From Flavobacteriaceae bacterium (GTDB taxonomy: Bacteria; Bacteroidota; Bacteroidia; Flavobacteriales; Flavobacteriaceae): a DNA stretch of 44,508 nucleotides. A program made the translations under genes and the position numbers. Shown piece after piece: positions 19,296 through 28,274 of this stretch. A model generated the notes under the pieces. The model saw only the letters and a program-made list of their open reading frames with translations, did not search any database and was not told the origin of the DNA. The stretch is from contig JAOXRU010000066.1 in NCBI GenBank assembly GCA_025800395.1, forward strand, positions 1-44,508. The letters are read 5' to 3'. The first letter of the stretch is position 1. Each line of letters starts with the position of its first letter.

Positions 19296-21737
19296 TTAAT
19301 CTACTTGAAACAATGCATTCACAAAAAACAGCTTTCCATTCTCCCAAAAGCCTCTAAATAAAGGATTATCGATAAGGTAAACTACATTTCCTTTACCAAA
19401 ACCATCGGTCCCAAACACCAAACTATTTTTAATCTTCTTTTGGGCCTCACTCCCTGCAAAACCATTTACTGGTTTGGTACGGTTTTCTAAATAAACTGCA
19501 GACCCATTTCCAATATGCGCATAACTTTTCGCACTTAACTTCAAGGTAAAATACGTATCGTCATACCCATAAGTCAACGGATTGGTTGTATCTACTTTCG
19601 CTTCAAAGATAGCCCCAATAATGGTCTGTTTCATATACTCTCTATTCCCTGCGTTGTATGGCTTTGGAACATTACTATCCTTTTGCTTTTCTTCAATTTC
19701 ATTTTCTTTTAGCGCAAAACCGTCATCACCAGTGATCGCACCAACAGCGCCTGCAATGGCCACTAGATTCCCTCCATTTCGTACCCAGGCTTTTAGTTTT
19801 TTCTTCATACTGCTGTTGATCTGATTTCCATACCAACCATTGGGCAGTACCAAAACATCATATACCTCCAAATCGACCCTGGAGATATAGTCCATATCCA
19901 AGGCAGTCATCGGATATTGCAACTGTTGTTCCATAAAATGCCATACTTCTCCAAAACTCAGGGTAGACACTCCTTGTCCCCGAGCTACGGCAACCTTTGG
20001 CGCAGCAATCATTTTTACCGAAGAGGAACCAAAGTCCTTCCCACTATTTACCATACCAGTATTGGATGCATATAATTGAATCTGATGCTTTTCCGCTATT
20101 TTCAACAAGCGTTGGTCAAAACCCTTGGGATTGTCGTGCTTTAGGACCATCAAACTCCCCCTATCGAAGGCCAAATTTCCTTGACGAAATTTCTCGTGAT
20201 TGTGACGAACGCGAATTCCTTCTTTGAGCAATTCTGCTAAAAACCGTGCGTCTTTCATGCTATTCCACCGAGCGATATACCCCATGGCATTTGGTCCTAC
20301 TTTTTGCACTCCAGCCTTTGCAAAAGTTTTTACCGCTATATTGGCGTTGGTTGCAACAGCCTGCAAACCATATGCAAACGGAAGATTCCATGCGGTGATA
20401 TCATAGGTAAGCGAATCCGAAACTTTGGTGTTTGGCTCAAACAACACATCTACCAAAGTACCTTTGGTTTGCTTTGTAGATACTACCAGATTGCTTCCTG
20501 ATACGCTTGAAATTCCTTCTTTCTGTTTTGAATAATTATATCCTTTTATCTGGCTATTGGTAGCACTCGAATAAGAGATTTGATGCGCATCCAGAAGTTT
20601 CCTTAGGGCTTCGATTTTATCCGAATTCCCATACACTACGTAGTTCTTGTATTTATAGTTATTTTTACTATAAAACTTGCGAAACTCTGCATTGAGTTGT
20701 TTGTGGTTCTTCATGGCTACCTCCACAGTAGACAAACCTGTAGTATGATGGTGTGCAATACGATCGGACAAGGTGAGCGTATCCCCTATAGCGGTAATGA
20801 CACCAAGACCTGCGCGTCCACTTCCACCCTGCTCATAGGTCATACCAATACTCCCATTGTACATTGGGTAGGTATCTCCATAACTTGGGTATAACAAATC
20901 AAAAATTTCTTTGGTGAAATAAAACCATCCTTCTTTGTCAAAATACTTGGCGTGATTGTCACCAATTTCTTGTTGAAATTTTCGTTGCCAATTGGTAATC
21001 GCTTCGTGATATGGCTCTGCAGCTGGGGCAAAGTAATAAGGATTATTCACACCTTGTTCATGAAAATCTACATGCACATGAGGCAACCATTGGTTATACA
21101 CTTTTAACCTCTGCGCACTTTCTTTTTGTGTAATCCACGCCCAATCTCTATTGAGGTCAAACATATAATGATTGGGGCGTCCACTCAACCAAGGTTCGTG
21201 ATGCTCCACACTATTTGGATCTACATTATTGGGTTGATTTACGTTTTGATTGTACCAAGAAACATAACGATCTCTACCATCGGGATTAATACACGGATCG
21301 ATAATCACCACCGAAGTATCCAAGTAGTTTTTTTTAGAAGTTAACAATTCGTAAATGGTCTGCATAGAAGCCTCGGTACTTACCGATTCGTTTCCATGAA
21401 CATTATAACTGAGCCAAACGATAGCTATTTCGTTCTTTACCTCACCTTTGGTGGACTCCAAATGCGCTTTACGAATGTTCTCCAGATTTAGCATATTGGA
21501 TGGACTACTCAAAATAGCAGTTTGTAAGATTCTATTTTCGTAAGTACGTCCGTATTCTTTTAAGGATGCCATATTCGGCATGGCTTTGGCCACATATTGG
21601 TAATAATCTACCACTCGAAAATGCGGGGTAAAACGGCTTCCTAACTCATAACCCAAAAATTCGGATGGGCTTTGGAAATTTTGGGCTTGCACTGCCACAC
21701 AAAAAAAGAGCAACAATAGGCTAAAACGGTTTTTCAT
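19296..21737 (-). CDS. M14 family zinc carboxypeptidase, exported
   Basis: 813 residues from MKNRF, with a signal peptide (FSLLLLFFCVAVQAQ). The M14 zinc ligands are His114 and Glu117 (NVHGNESVS) and a later His in HVDFHEQG, with the substrate-binding NPDGRDRYVS. After the peptidase domain, a C-terminal glutamine-amidotransferase-like Rossmann region (VLVLPNGWYGNQI, VRNGGNLVAIAGAVG) appears, as seen in long Bacteroidota M14 members. Likely periplasmic or cell-surface peptidase acting on peptides or peptidoglycan stems. Nine extra upstream codons are open but precede a clear signal peptide. Co-transcribed with the regulatory-domain protein downstream. Confidence 0.9.
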   Translation of the reverse strand: MKNRFSLLLLFFCVAVQAQNFQSPSEFLGYELGSRFTPHFRVVDYYQYVAKAMPNMASLKEYGRTYENRILQTAILSSPSNMLNLENIRKAHLESTKGEVKNEIAIVWLSYNVHGNESVSTEASMQTIYELLTSKKNYLDTSVVIIDPCINPDGRDRYVSWYNQNVNQPNNVDPNSVEHHEPWLSGRPNHYMFDLNRDWAWITQKESAQRLKVYNQWLPHVHVDFHEQGVNNPYYFAPAAEPYHEAITNWQRKFQQEIGDNHAKYFDKEGWFYFTKEIFDLLYPSYGDTYPMYNGSIGMTYEQGGSGRAGLGVITAIGDTLTLSDRIAHHHTTGLSTVEVAMKNHKQLNAEFRKFYSKNNYKYKNYVVYGNSDKIEALRKLLDAHQISYSSATNSQIKGYNYSKQKEGISSVSGSNLVVSTKQTKGTLVDVLFEPNTKVSDSLTYDITAWNLPFAYGLQAVATNANIAVKTFAKAGVQKVGPNAMGYIARWNSMKDARFLAELLKEGIRVRHNHEKFRQGNLAFDRGSLMVLKHDNPKGFDQRLLKIAEKHQIQLYASNTGMVNSGKDFGSSSVKMIAAPKVAVARGQGVSTLSFGEVWHFMEQQLQYPMTALDMDYISRVDLEVYDVLVLPNGWYGNQINSSMKKKLKAWVRNGGNLVAIAGAVGAITGDDGFALKENEIEEKQKDSNVPKPYNAGNREYMKQTIIGAIFEAKVDTTNPLTYGYDDTYFTLKLSAKSYAHIGNGSAVYLENRTKPVNGFAGSEAQKKIKNSLVFGTDGFGKGNVVYLIDNPLFRGFWENGKLFFVNALFQVD

Positions 21738-21761
21738 ACTTGTTGGTTTAGTTATTCTATC

Positions 21762-21769
21762 CAAATATA
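21762..21769 (-). promoter_or_regulatory. M14 peptidase promoter -7 box
   Basis: TATATTTG on the minus strand matches TAnnTTTG, 24 bases before the chosen ATG. It supports the downstream start at 21737, because an upstream start at 21764 would overlap the box. Confidence 0.55.
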
Positions 21770-22169
21770 AGGAAATAGATCCTAAAAATCTCTCTCAAAA
21801 TCTGGCATTTCACTCCCAAAAAAAACCTAAAACCCTCTATACTCTATAGCTATACTCTTCATTCGCATATAGGTTACTTCATCAAAAATCAAATCAAGCA
21901 TAGCTTCTACATAACACACTAATCATTGGAAATTTTGAACGGGTATGAAGTATGCAAAGCCCCACCTTCTTCTAGCCTATACAAGAGCCCGAGCATTGTC
22001 AATCATTATGCCTCCTATTTCACCAACGTTCTTTACCAACCCATGGAGATGGTTTTTTGTATTTCGGATGGTATCTTTATAATACATAAACATCTACCAA
22101 AAATCGACCTAATAACTTTTGGCAAGGAGATTTACCTACCGTAAACCCTCTTAATGAATAAAAAAAGCT

Positions 22170-22177
22170 TAATTTTG
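22170..22177 (+). promoter_or_regulatory. sulP promoter -7 box
   Basis: TAATTTTG matches TAnnTTTG, 19 bases before the ATG of the SulP transporter. Confidence 0.55.
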
Positions 22178-22196
22178 CCGACTTAAAAAAACAATC

Positions 22197-23735
22197 ATGG
22201 AGAAGTATCTCAACCTTTTCGACTTTAGTCAAAAGGTAAATTACAAAAACGAAATATTATCAGGACTTACCGTAGCCATGGCTTTAATACCAGAGGCTGT
22301 TGCATTTGCCCTTATTGCTGGTTTGAGTCCTCTTACCGGGCTGTATGCTGCTTTTATGATGGGTATAGTGACATCTATACTCGGCGGTCGCCCCGGTATG
22401 ATTTCTGGAGCCACTGGGGCTGTAGCCTTGGCCATTGCAGAATTGGTAAAATCGCACGGAGCAGAGTATATTTTTGCTACTATTGTTTTAGCTGGTGTGA
22501 TGCAATTGGTAGCTGGATTGTTTCGATTGGGTAAATTCATACGTTTGGTACCTCATCCAGCCATGTTTGGTTTTGTGAATGGATTGGCCATCATTATTTT
22601 CCTCTCTCAACTAGATCAGTTTAAATTTAAAGACTCTAGTGGCACCATGACCTGGCTACAAGGGGCTGATATGGCAATATTCTTAGGTTTGGTGCTGGTT
22701 ACCATCGCCATCATATACTTTTTACCCAAACTCACCAAAGTAGTACCTGCATCCCTTACGGCAATTCTAGTCATTTTTGGAATCGTAATTGCTCTTGGTA
22801 TCGACACCAAAACTGTTGGTGATATGGCTTCCATTCAAGGTGGATTTCCTCCATTTCACATTCCGGAAGTCCCCTTTAGTATAGCAACCTTAAAAGTGAT
22901 ATTTCCCTATGCCTCTGTAGTAGCTGCAGTAGGACTCATAGAAAGCCTACTCACATTAAACATCATAGACGAAATCACACGAACTAGAGGAAGAGGGAAC
23001 AAGGAAGCCGTAGCACAAGGTATTGCCAATATGCTATCTGGTATGTTCTCTGGCATGGGAGGATGCGCCATGATCGGGCAAAGCCTCATCAATATATCCT
23101 CCGGAGCAAGAGCCAGATTATCTGGTATCGTAGCATCGATTATGCTACTTGTGTTTATCATGTTTGGTGCTTCACTCATAGAAAAGATGCCCATGGCAGC
23201 ACTTACTGGATTGATGATCATGGTAGCCGTAGGTACATTCGAATGGGCGAGTTTAAAAACGATAAACAAAATGCCAAAGTCCGATATCATCGTGATGGTA
23301 TTGGTCACCCTGATGACTATATTTTTACACAATTTGGCCTTAGCAGTACTATCAGGAGTCATTATTGCTGCATTGGTTTTTGCATGGGATAACGCAAAAC
23401 GTATACGAGCCAGAAAGTACATGGACGAAAAAGGCATCAAACATTATGAAATTTACGGTCCCTTGTTTTTCGGATCCGTAGCAGCATTTAATGATAAATT
23501 TGACATAGAAAACGACCCAAAAGAAATCATCATCGACTTTGAAGAAAGCCGTGTCGTAGACATGTCTGGCATAGAAGCACTCAACAAACTCACGGAAAAG
23601 TACCAGCAACAAAACAAAGTTCTGCACATCAAACATTTGAGTAAAGATTGTGCCAGATTGCTCAAAAATGCCCAAAGCATTATAGATATCAATATAATCG
23701 AAGATCCTACCTACAAGGTAATTACAGATGACTAG
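22197..23735 (+). CDS. SulP family inorganic anion transporter
   Basis: 512 residues, inner membrane. About a dozen hydrophobic helices in the first 400 residues, with the SulP signature ALIAGLSPLTGLYAAFMMGIV near residues 37-57 and GRPGMISGATGAVALA after it. The C-terminal STAS domain spans about 420-510 (IIIDFEESRVVDMSGIEAL). SulP members move sulfate, bicarbonate or other anions with Na+ or H+; the substrate is not decided by sequence. The rhodanese lipoprotein lies 119 bases downstream on the same strand, which hints at sulfur handling, but that gene has its own promoter box. Confidence 0.93.
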   Translation: MEKYLNLFDFSQKVNYKNEILSGLTVAMALIPEAVAFALIAGLSPLTGLYAAFMMGIVTSILGGRPGMISGATGAVALAIAELVKSHGAEYIFATIVLAGVMQLVAGLFRLGKFIRLVPHPAMFGFVNGLAIIIFLSQLDQFKFKDSSGTMTWLQGADMAIFLGLVLVTIAIIYFLPKLTKVVPASLTAILVIFGIVIALGIDTKTVGDMASIQGGFPPFHIPEVPFSIATLKVIFPYASVVAAVGLIESLLTLNIIDEITRTRGRGNKEAVAQGIANMLSGMFSGMGGCAMIGQSLINISSGARARLSGIVASIMLLVFIMFGASLIEKMPMAALTGLMIMVAVGTFEWASLKTINKMPKSDIIVMVLVTLMTIFLHNLALAVLSGVIIAALVFAWDNAKRIRARKYMDEKGIKHYEIYGPLFFGSVAAFNDKFDIENDPKEIIIDFEESRVVDMSGIEALNKLTEKYQQQNKVLHIKHLSKDCARLLKNAQSIIDINIIEDPTYKVITDD

Positions 23736-23821
23736 TTAAATTTATCGCGCTTGTTTATAGGTATTTAAAGATTAGGCAGCAATAAAGTAACTCAAGTTAC
23801 AATCGCTTCTATTTGCTTTTG

Positions 23822-23829
23822 TATTTTTG
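23822..23829 (+). promoter_or_regulatory. Rhodanese gene promoter -7 box
   Basis: TATTTTTG matches TAnnTTTG, 25 bases before the ATG at 23855. It shows that the open frame extending upstream to 23813 is not the start. Confidence 0.5.
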
Positions 23830-23854
23830 CATAAAATCATCTAAAAAAAATATT

Positions 23855-24253
23855 ATGAAAAAACGATTCGCTATTTTATATTCGCTTTTAATTTCTTTCT
23901 CCGTTTGGCTAGGGAGCTGTACAGCACAAAACACAGAAAACGTATTGACGCCTGATGCATACGAAATTGCAGTATCAGAAACCGAAAACGCTGTCATCAT
24001 CGACGTACGGACTCCGAAGGAATACCAAGCAAGCCACTTAGAAAACGCCACCAACGTAAATGTGCTCGACGGTAATTTCAAAACACAAATAGCCAAATTA
24101 GACAAAAACACCACATACTATATCTATTGTCGTTCTGGAAAAAGAAGTGCACGTGCGCACGGCATCATGAAAGCACTCGGATTCCAGAAGGTATATGATC
24201 TCAAAGGCGGATTCTTGGCTTGGAATGCTGCAAAGAAAAAAGTAGTACAATAA
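23855..24253 (+). CDS. Rhodanese-like lipoprotein
   Basis: 132 residues with a lipoprotein signal (KKRFAILYSLLISFSVWLGSC, lipid-modified Cys22). A single rhodanese domain follows, with the active-site loop CRSGKRSA (Cys92) and the C-terminal GFQKVYDLKGGFLAW. Rhodaneses transfer sulfane sulfur; single-domain periplasmic forms often have unknown substrates. Membrane-anchored, probably facing the periplasm. A terminator-like hairpin follows the stop. Confidence 0.9.
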   Translation: MKKRFAILYSLLISFSVWLGSCTAQNTENVLTPDAYEIAVSETENAVIIDVRTPKEYQASHLENATNVNVLDGNFKTQIAKLDKNTTYYIYCRSGKRSARAHGIMKALGFQKVYDLKGGFLAWNAAKKKVVQ

Positions 24254-24281
24254 AATAAGTACAATTTAAGAAACACAAAAC

Positions 24282-24311
24282 GGCTGTTCAATAATTAGGC
24301 AGCCTTTTTTT
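24282..24311 (+). terminator. Terminator after the rhodanese gene
   Basis: GGCTG and CAGCC pair around a 13-base loop, preceded by AAAA and followed by seven T on the plus strand. Ends the rhodanese transcript just before the convergent gene's stop codon. Confidence 0.7.
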
Positions 24312-24313
24312 GT

Positions 24314-25066
24314 TTACCATCCTTCTTCCATTCTTCTCTGAAAAGTCTGGGCCAATTTAAAAAGGACATCCATTTGTTTAAAGGGTTGCATCTCAATAAA
24401 TTGTTGCTTCTTCACCCCCTTTGTTTCACAGAAATAAAAAAACTCAGGTAGTTTTTCTTTGGGCACCTTCAGGGTGTCTGTATAAAAAGAAATCTTACGC
24501 ATTTTCTCGTAATGCGAAAATTTGAGAATTTCATTGGCCTTTCTTCTTGCTTCTGCATCCAAACGTTCTTGTTTTTTATCACGAAATAAATCTACCAAGG
24601 CAGTAACCAAACCAAGTATATTGCCTCCAGCAGCTAGAGGATTTGGTTGGTATAGATGTGGGTTATTTTGAATATCTGTTTGCAATTGAGATTGGAGGTT
24701 GTTGTTGTAGTCGTTAATATTAAAATGCTCGGTAATCTGCCCATCTCGAACCACAACTTCCTCCAGATTAATTACTTTTTTTCCCATATCCACACGCATA
24801 CCATGTTCCAACATATCGCTTGTAATTCGCTTCTTCTGTATCCCATAGCCCTCTCTAAAAAAAATCAAATAATCTCCTATGGCTACTTGTATCTCAAAAC
24901 GCCCCTTCCAATTGGTGAAAACGGTTTTTTTGGTACGCTTATTGGCCACCTCCACCTTTTCCAGCGGCCCTTGAGAAAACACTTCCCCATGTAGTTGTTG
25001 TCCATACAAAAATGATGTAAAGGCTTGTATAAAAAACAAAAAAAACAGTAGTAGTAGTCTTAACAT
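24314..25066 (-). CDS. Small carboxypeptidase-regulatory-domain protein
   Basis: 250 residues with a signal peptide (LRLLLLFFLFFIQAFTSFLYGQ). A CarboxypepD_reg-like domain spans about 25-100 (LHGEVFSQGPLEKVEVANKRT ... FTNWKGRFEIQVAIGDYLIF ... INLEEVVV). The C-terminal half is helical and charged (DKKQERLDAEARRKANEIL) and not a domain I know. Exported, probably envelope-associated. Stands alone, convergent with the rhodanese gene. Function unknown. Confidence 0.7.
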   Translation of the reverse strand: MLRLLLLFFLFFIQAFTSFLYGQQLHGEVFSQGPLEKVEVANKRTKKTVFTNWKGRFEIQVAIGDYLIFFREGYGIQKKRITSDMLEHGMRVDMGKKVINLEEVVVRDGQITEHFNINDYNNNLQSQLQTDIQNNPHLYQPNPLAAGGNILGLVTALVDLFRDKKQERLDAEARRKANEILKFSHYEKMRKISFYTDTLKVPKEKLPEFFYFCETKGVKKQQFIEMQPFKQMDVLFKLAQTFQRRMEEGW

Positions 25067-25451
25067 TTCTTGCGGTTTTGGATTTTAGTCCTCCCAAAAA
25101 ACAGAAATCCAAAGCAAAAAACAGCTAAGATTAGTAAAAGTTTAGCAGCAAATTATATTCTTCTTAACGAAAATATCGCCTAGTTGTTAAAGTCCTTCTA
25201 AAATATCTTTTGCTCTTCAAGTCTATTCCAAACAAAGTATCTGGAAGTTTGTTTTCATATAACTAAATTAATATAAAATGACAGGTATCTTTTACCTAAG
25301 CTAGAAGTCTATTGTTTCGTTCTTACCATCCTGCACTGCGCATTCAATAATATGCAGCAATTCCTACAAATTCTTTAACTCAAAGCAGTTGGTGTATCAC
25401 AAGCTTAAGCACTTCTCTTCGATCATTAAGAAAACACTGTTAAACTTAGTT
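25067..25451. other. 385-bp intergenic region, nothing identified
   Basis: AT-rich spacer between rimO (which ends here) and the regulatory-domain gene (which starts here), both minus strand. No open frame of interest, tRNA, terminator with a T-run, or clear TAnnTTTG box was found. Confidence 0.5.
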
Positions 25452-26753
25452 CTAAACTGGTTCGGCATACAAATCAAAATCAGTAGCATCTACGATACGT
25501 AAATCCACAAAATCTCCCATTTTGAGATAATGCTTACTTGCATCTACCAAGACTTCATTATCCACATCCGGAGAATCAAACTCAGTTCGTCCTACAAAAT
25601 AATTTCCTTCCTTTCTATCGATAATGCAGCGAAATTTTTTTCCAATTTTCTCTTGATTTCTTTCAAAGGAAATTTGACTCTGTAATTCCATAATTTGATT
25701 TACACGATCTTGTTTCACATCTTCTGGCACATCATCTTCTAGTTCGTATGCCGAAGTATTTTCTTCATGAGAGTATGTGAAGCACCCCAAACGTTCAAAA
25801 CGCATCTGCGCCACCCAATGTTTGAGTGTTTGAAAATCATCTTCGGATTCTCCAGGGTACCCGACAATTAAAGTGGTGCGTATGGCCATATCGGGCACCA
25901 TGGCACGAAATTCTTCCAACAGGGCAGTAGTTTTAGCCTTGGTCGTTCCTCGTTTCATACTTTTAAGTATAGGATCGGCTATATGCTGCAAAGGAATATC
26001 TAAATAATTGCAGACTTTTGGTTCTTGTTTAATAACCTCTAGCACATCTTTGGGAAAACCTGTTGGAAAAGCATAGTGCAAACGAATCCACTCTATACCC
26101 TCTACCTTTACCAATTCGCGAAGCAATTTCGCCAAGGCTCTTTCTTTATAAAGGTCCAAACCGTAATAAGTAAGGTCCTGAGCAATAAGGATGAGTTCCT
26201 TCACCCCTTGAGCAGCTAATTTTTCGGCTTCCGTTTTCAAATCCTCTATAGGCGTACTTTTGTGCTTCCCTCTCATCAGTGGAATTGCGCAAAAGCTACA
26301 AGGTCTATCACAACCTTCTGCTATTTTGAGATACGCATAATGTTTTGGCGTAGTATTAAGTCTTTCCCCTATGAGTTGATGTTTGTAATCTGCCCCCAAA
26401 GCTTTGAGCAATATAGGCAAATCTGTAGTACCAAAATACTGATCTACATCTGGTATCTCCTTTTTTAGATCATCCATATAGCGCTCACTAAGACAACCAG
26501 TAACAAACAATTTATCGATAAGCCCCTCTTCTTTTCTCCGAGCATATTCCAAGATAGTATTGACGCTTTCTTGTTTGGCATTTGCAATAAACCCACAGGT
26601 ATTAATCACTGCGACATTCCCCTCCCGCTCATGCACTACTTCCTTTCCACTGGCGAGCAACTGACCGGCTATCACTTCACTATCGTATATGTTTTTTGAA
26701 CAACCTAGAGTGACTAGATTAATTCGATATTTTTTGGTTGATTTTGTTCGCAT
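25452..26753 (-). CDS. rimO: Ribosomal protein S12 methylthiotransferase RimO
   Basis: Radical-SAM enzyme that methylthiolates an aspartate of ribosomal protein S12. 433 residues. The N-terminal UPF0004 domain supplies three cluster cysteines (Cys18 in LGCSKN, Cys53, Cys87 in VTGCLSERY). The radical-SAM motif is C148-x3-C152-x2-C155 (GCDRPCSFC). A C-terminal TRAM domain follows (residues about 365-430). The N-terminal sequence and VGYPGE motif favour RimO over the related MiaB. Lies 73 bases downstream of ftsY on the same strand. Confidence 0.95.
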   Translation of the reverse strand: MRTKSTKKYRINLVTLGCSKNIYDSEVIAGQLLASGKEVVHEREGNVAVINTCGFIANAKQESVNTILEYARRKEEGLIDKLFVTGCLSERYMDDLKKEIPDVDQYFGTTDLPILLKALGADYKHQLIGERLNTTPKHYAYLKIAEGCDRPCSFCAIPLMRGKHKSTPIEDLKTEAEKLAAQGVKELILIAQDLTYYGLDLYKERALAKLLRELVKVEGIEWIRLHYAFPTGFPKDVLEVIKQEPKVCNYLDIPLQHIADPILKSMKRGTTKAKTTALLEEFRAMVPDMAIRTTLIVGYPGESEDDFQTLKHWVAQMRFERLGCFTYSHEENTSAYELEDDVPEDVKQDRVNQIMELQSQISFERNQEKIGKKFRCIIDRKEGNYFVGRTEFDSPDVDNEVLVDASKHYLKMGDFVDLRIVDATDFDLYAEPV

Positions 26754-26826
26754 AGATCATATAAATCCCACCATACCCATGATGATTGACAACAGGGTAT
26801 CTGAGATCTGATTAATTTGGTGTTTT

Positions 26827-27780
26827 CTAATTGAAGAAAGAATCTACAAACTCGTATTTATTAAAAACCTGAAGGTCTTCGATTCCTTCCCCTACCCCTA
26901 TGTATTTCACTGGAATCTGAAACTGATCTGAAATTCCTATTACCACACCACCTTTGGCAGTGCCGTCTAGCTTGGTAATGGCTAGTGAAGACACTTCGGT
27001 TGCCTTGGTAAATTGTTTGGCTTGTTCAAAGGCATTCTGTCCTGTAGAGCCATCCAACACTAGCAAAACCTCATGGGGTGTGTCTTCCACTACTTTTTGC
27101 ATTACACGTTTAACTTTGGTCAATTCATTCATCAGGTTTACCTTATTGTGTAAACGTCCAGCAGTATCTATGATAACTACATCTGCATCTTGTGCTACGG
27201 CAGATTTTAGCGTATCAAAAGCCACTGAAGCGGGATCGCTACCCATTTGTTGTTTCACTATAGGTACTCCTACACGATCGGCCCATACTTGCAACTGATC
27301 GATAGCAGCCGCACGAAATGTATCCGCGGCACCAAGCACCACTTTTTTTCCTTGTTTTTTAAACTGATACGCCAACTTTCCTATAGTAGTTGTTTTGCCC
27401 ACGCCATTTACCCCCACCACCATCAGCACATAAGGCTTTCTGCTTTCCGGTATCACAAAGTCTTTGGCTTCGCCCACATTAGATTCAGACAATAAGGCAG
27501 CTATTTCTTCCTTTAGAATAGCATTTAATTCTTGTGCCCCAAGATATTTATCTTTAGCCACTCTCTCCTCTATACGCTCTATTACTTTAAGGGTGGTATG
27601 TACCCCTACGTCGGAAGTCACCAATGCCTCTTCCAATTCATCTAATACCGCATCGTCTACTTTGGATTTACCAGCAATAACTTTTCCAAGTTTACCAAAG
27701 AAACTCGTTTTGCTTTTTTCCAAGCCTTTATCCAACACTTCTTTTTTATCGGAAGAAAATATTTTTTTGAATAAACTCAT
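26827..27780 (-). CDS. ftsY: Signal recognition particle receptor FtsY
   Basis: GTPase that docks SRP-ribosome complexes at the inner membrane. 317 residues from MSLFKKIF. The NG domain shows GVNGVGKTTT (P-loop), DTFRAAAIDQL, DTAGRLHN and TKLDGTAKGG, and ends with GVGEGIEDL. The acidic A domain of E. coli FtsY is absent, as in many Bacteroidota. Four upstream codons are open, but MSLFKKIF is the usual start. It follows the ribosomal operon terminator and has its own -7 box. Confidence 0.96.
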   Translation of the reverse strand: MSLFKKIFSSDKKEVLDKGLEKSKTSFFGKLGKVIAGKSKVDDAVLDELEEALVTSDVGVHTTLKVIERIEERVAKDKYLGAQELNAILKEEIAALLSESNVGEAKDFVIPESRKPYVLMVVGVNGVGKTTTIGKLAYQFKKQGKKVVLGAADTFRAAAIDQLQVWADRVGVPIVKQQMGSDPASVAFDTLKSAVAQDADVVIIDTAGRLHNKVNLMNELTKVKRVMQKVVEDTPHEVLLVLDGSTGQNAFEQAKQFTKATEVSSLAITKLDGTAKGGVVIGISDQFQIPVKYIGVGEGIEDLQVFNKYEFVDSFFN

Positions 27781-27828
27781 AGTTGTTCTCAATTAATAAA
27801 AAGCCCAAACTTCTGGCCTTTGCAAATG

Positions 27829-27836
27829 CAAAAGTA
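27829..27836 (-). promoter_or_regulatory. ftsY promoter -7 box
   Basis: TACTTTTG on the minus strand matches TAnnTTTG, about 48 bases before the ftsY ATG. The T-run of the preceding terminator (TTTG) lies 14 bases upstream and may serve as its -33 region. Confidence 0.5.
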
Positions 27837-27851
27837 CAGTATATTTGGCAC

Positions 27852-27884
27852 AAAAAAAAGCTACTTTCTATAGTAGAAAGTAGC
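27852..27884 (-). terminator. Terminator of the rpmB-rpmG-DUF4295 operon
   Basis: A perfect 11-bp stem (GCTACTTTCTA with TAGAAAGTAGC) and 3-base loop, followed by eight T on the minus strand, 28 bases after the DUF4295 stop. Very strong intrinsic terminator. Confidence 0.93.
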
Positions 27885-27911
27885 TCACACGCTTCCTTTA
27901 TTTAAAAGGGC

Positions 27912-28061
27912 TTATTTTTTCAACCAGGCTTTTGCTTCTTGTGGATCCATAATAGATTCCACAAAAGTATAAGAACCTGTTTTTGGAGACTTTACCATCT
28001 TTATAGCTTTGGTAAGCCTCTTAGAACTTGTCTGTAATGATGCTACTGTTTTCTTTGCCAT
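27912..28061 (-). CDS. DUF4295 small basic protein, probable ribosomal protein bL38
   Basis: A 49-residue, lysine-rich protein (MAKKTVASLQTSSKRLTKAI ... PKTGSYTFVE ... EAKAWLKK). It is too short for most gene calls, but the DUF4295 match is clear. It follows rpmG by 7 bases and ends before the operon terminator. Bacteroidota conserve this gene with rpmB and rpmG. I believe it is the protein named bL38 in the Flavobacterium johnsoniae 70S structure, but I give that name from memory and it should be verified. Confidence 0.88.
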   Translation of the reverse strand: MAKKTVASLQTSSKRLTKAIKMVKSPKTGSYTFVESIMDPQEAKAWLKK

Positions 28062-28068
28062 GGTCTAA

Positions 28069-28251
28069 TTACTTTATTTCTTTATGAACGGTCATCTTCT
28101 TCAAGATTGGATTGTATTTTTTTACTTCCAATCTATCTGGGGTGTTCTTTTTATTTTTAGTGGTGATATAACGAGAGGTACCTGGTTGCCCAGAAGCTTT
28201 ATGCTCTGTACACTCTAAAATCACTTGAATTCTGTTTCCTTTCTTTGCCAT
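28069..28251 (-). CDS. rpmG: 50S ribosomal protein L33
   Basis: 60 residues with the bL33 pattern: [16 protein letters not shown], then [26 protein letters not shown]. Lacks the zinc cysteine pairs (only one Cys), so it is the zinc-independent form. Lies 23 bases downstream of rpmB in a three-gene operon. Confidence 0.97.
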   Translation of the reverse strand: MAKKGNRIQVILECTEHKASGQPGTSRYITTKNKKNTPDRLEVKKYNPILKKMTVHKEIK

Positions 28252-28274
28252 TTTACAATATCCTTTAGAGGGTT

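Larger units (their letters stand above)
21738..22196. other. 459-bp divergent intergenic region
   Basis: Separates the M14 peptidase (-) and SulP (+) genes and carries a promoter box for each. A 72-codon frame at 21926-22144 starts with TTG, has no recognisable domain and was not accepted. A short imperfect repeat, TATACTCTATAGC then TATACTCT, lies near 21838-21860. Nothing else was identified. Confidence 0.6.

Noticed and set aside
21926-22144. 72-codon plus-strand frame in the M14-SulP spacer
   Set aside because: TTG start, no homology recognised, no promoter box at a suitable place; most likely chance.
22907-23440. 177-codon minus-strand open frame
   Set aside because: Antisense shadow of the SulP gene; no domain and no promoter.
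27843-27861. TTGGCAC followed by AAAAAAAAGC resembling a sigma-54 promoter
   Set aside because: Spacing is one base too long (GG-N11-GC), there is no plus-strand gene downstream, and the A-run is the T-run of the operon terminator.
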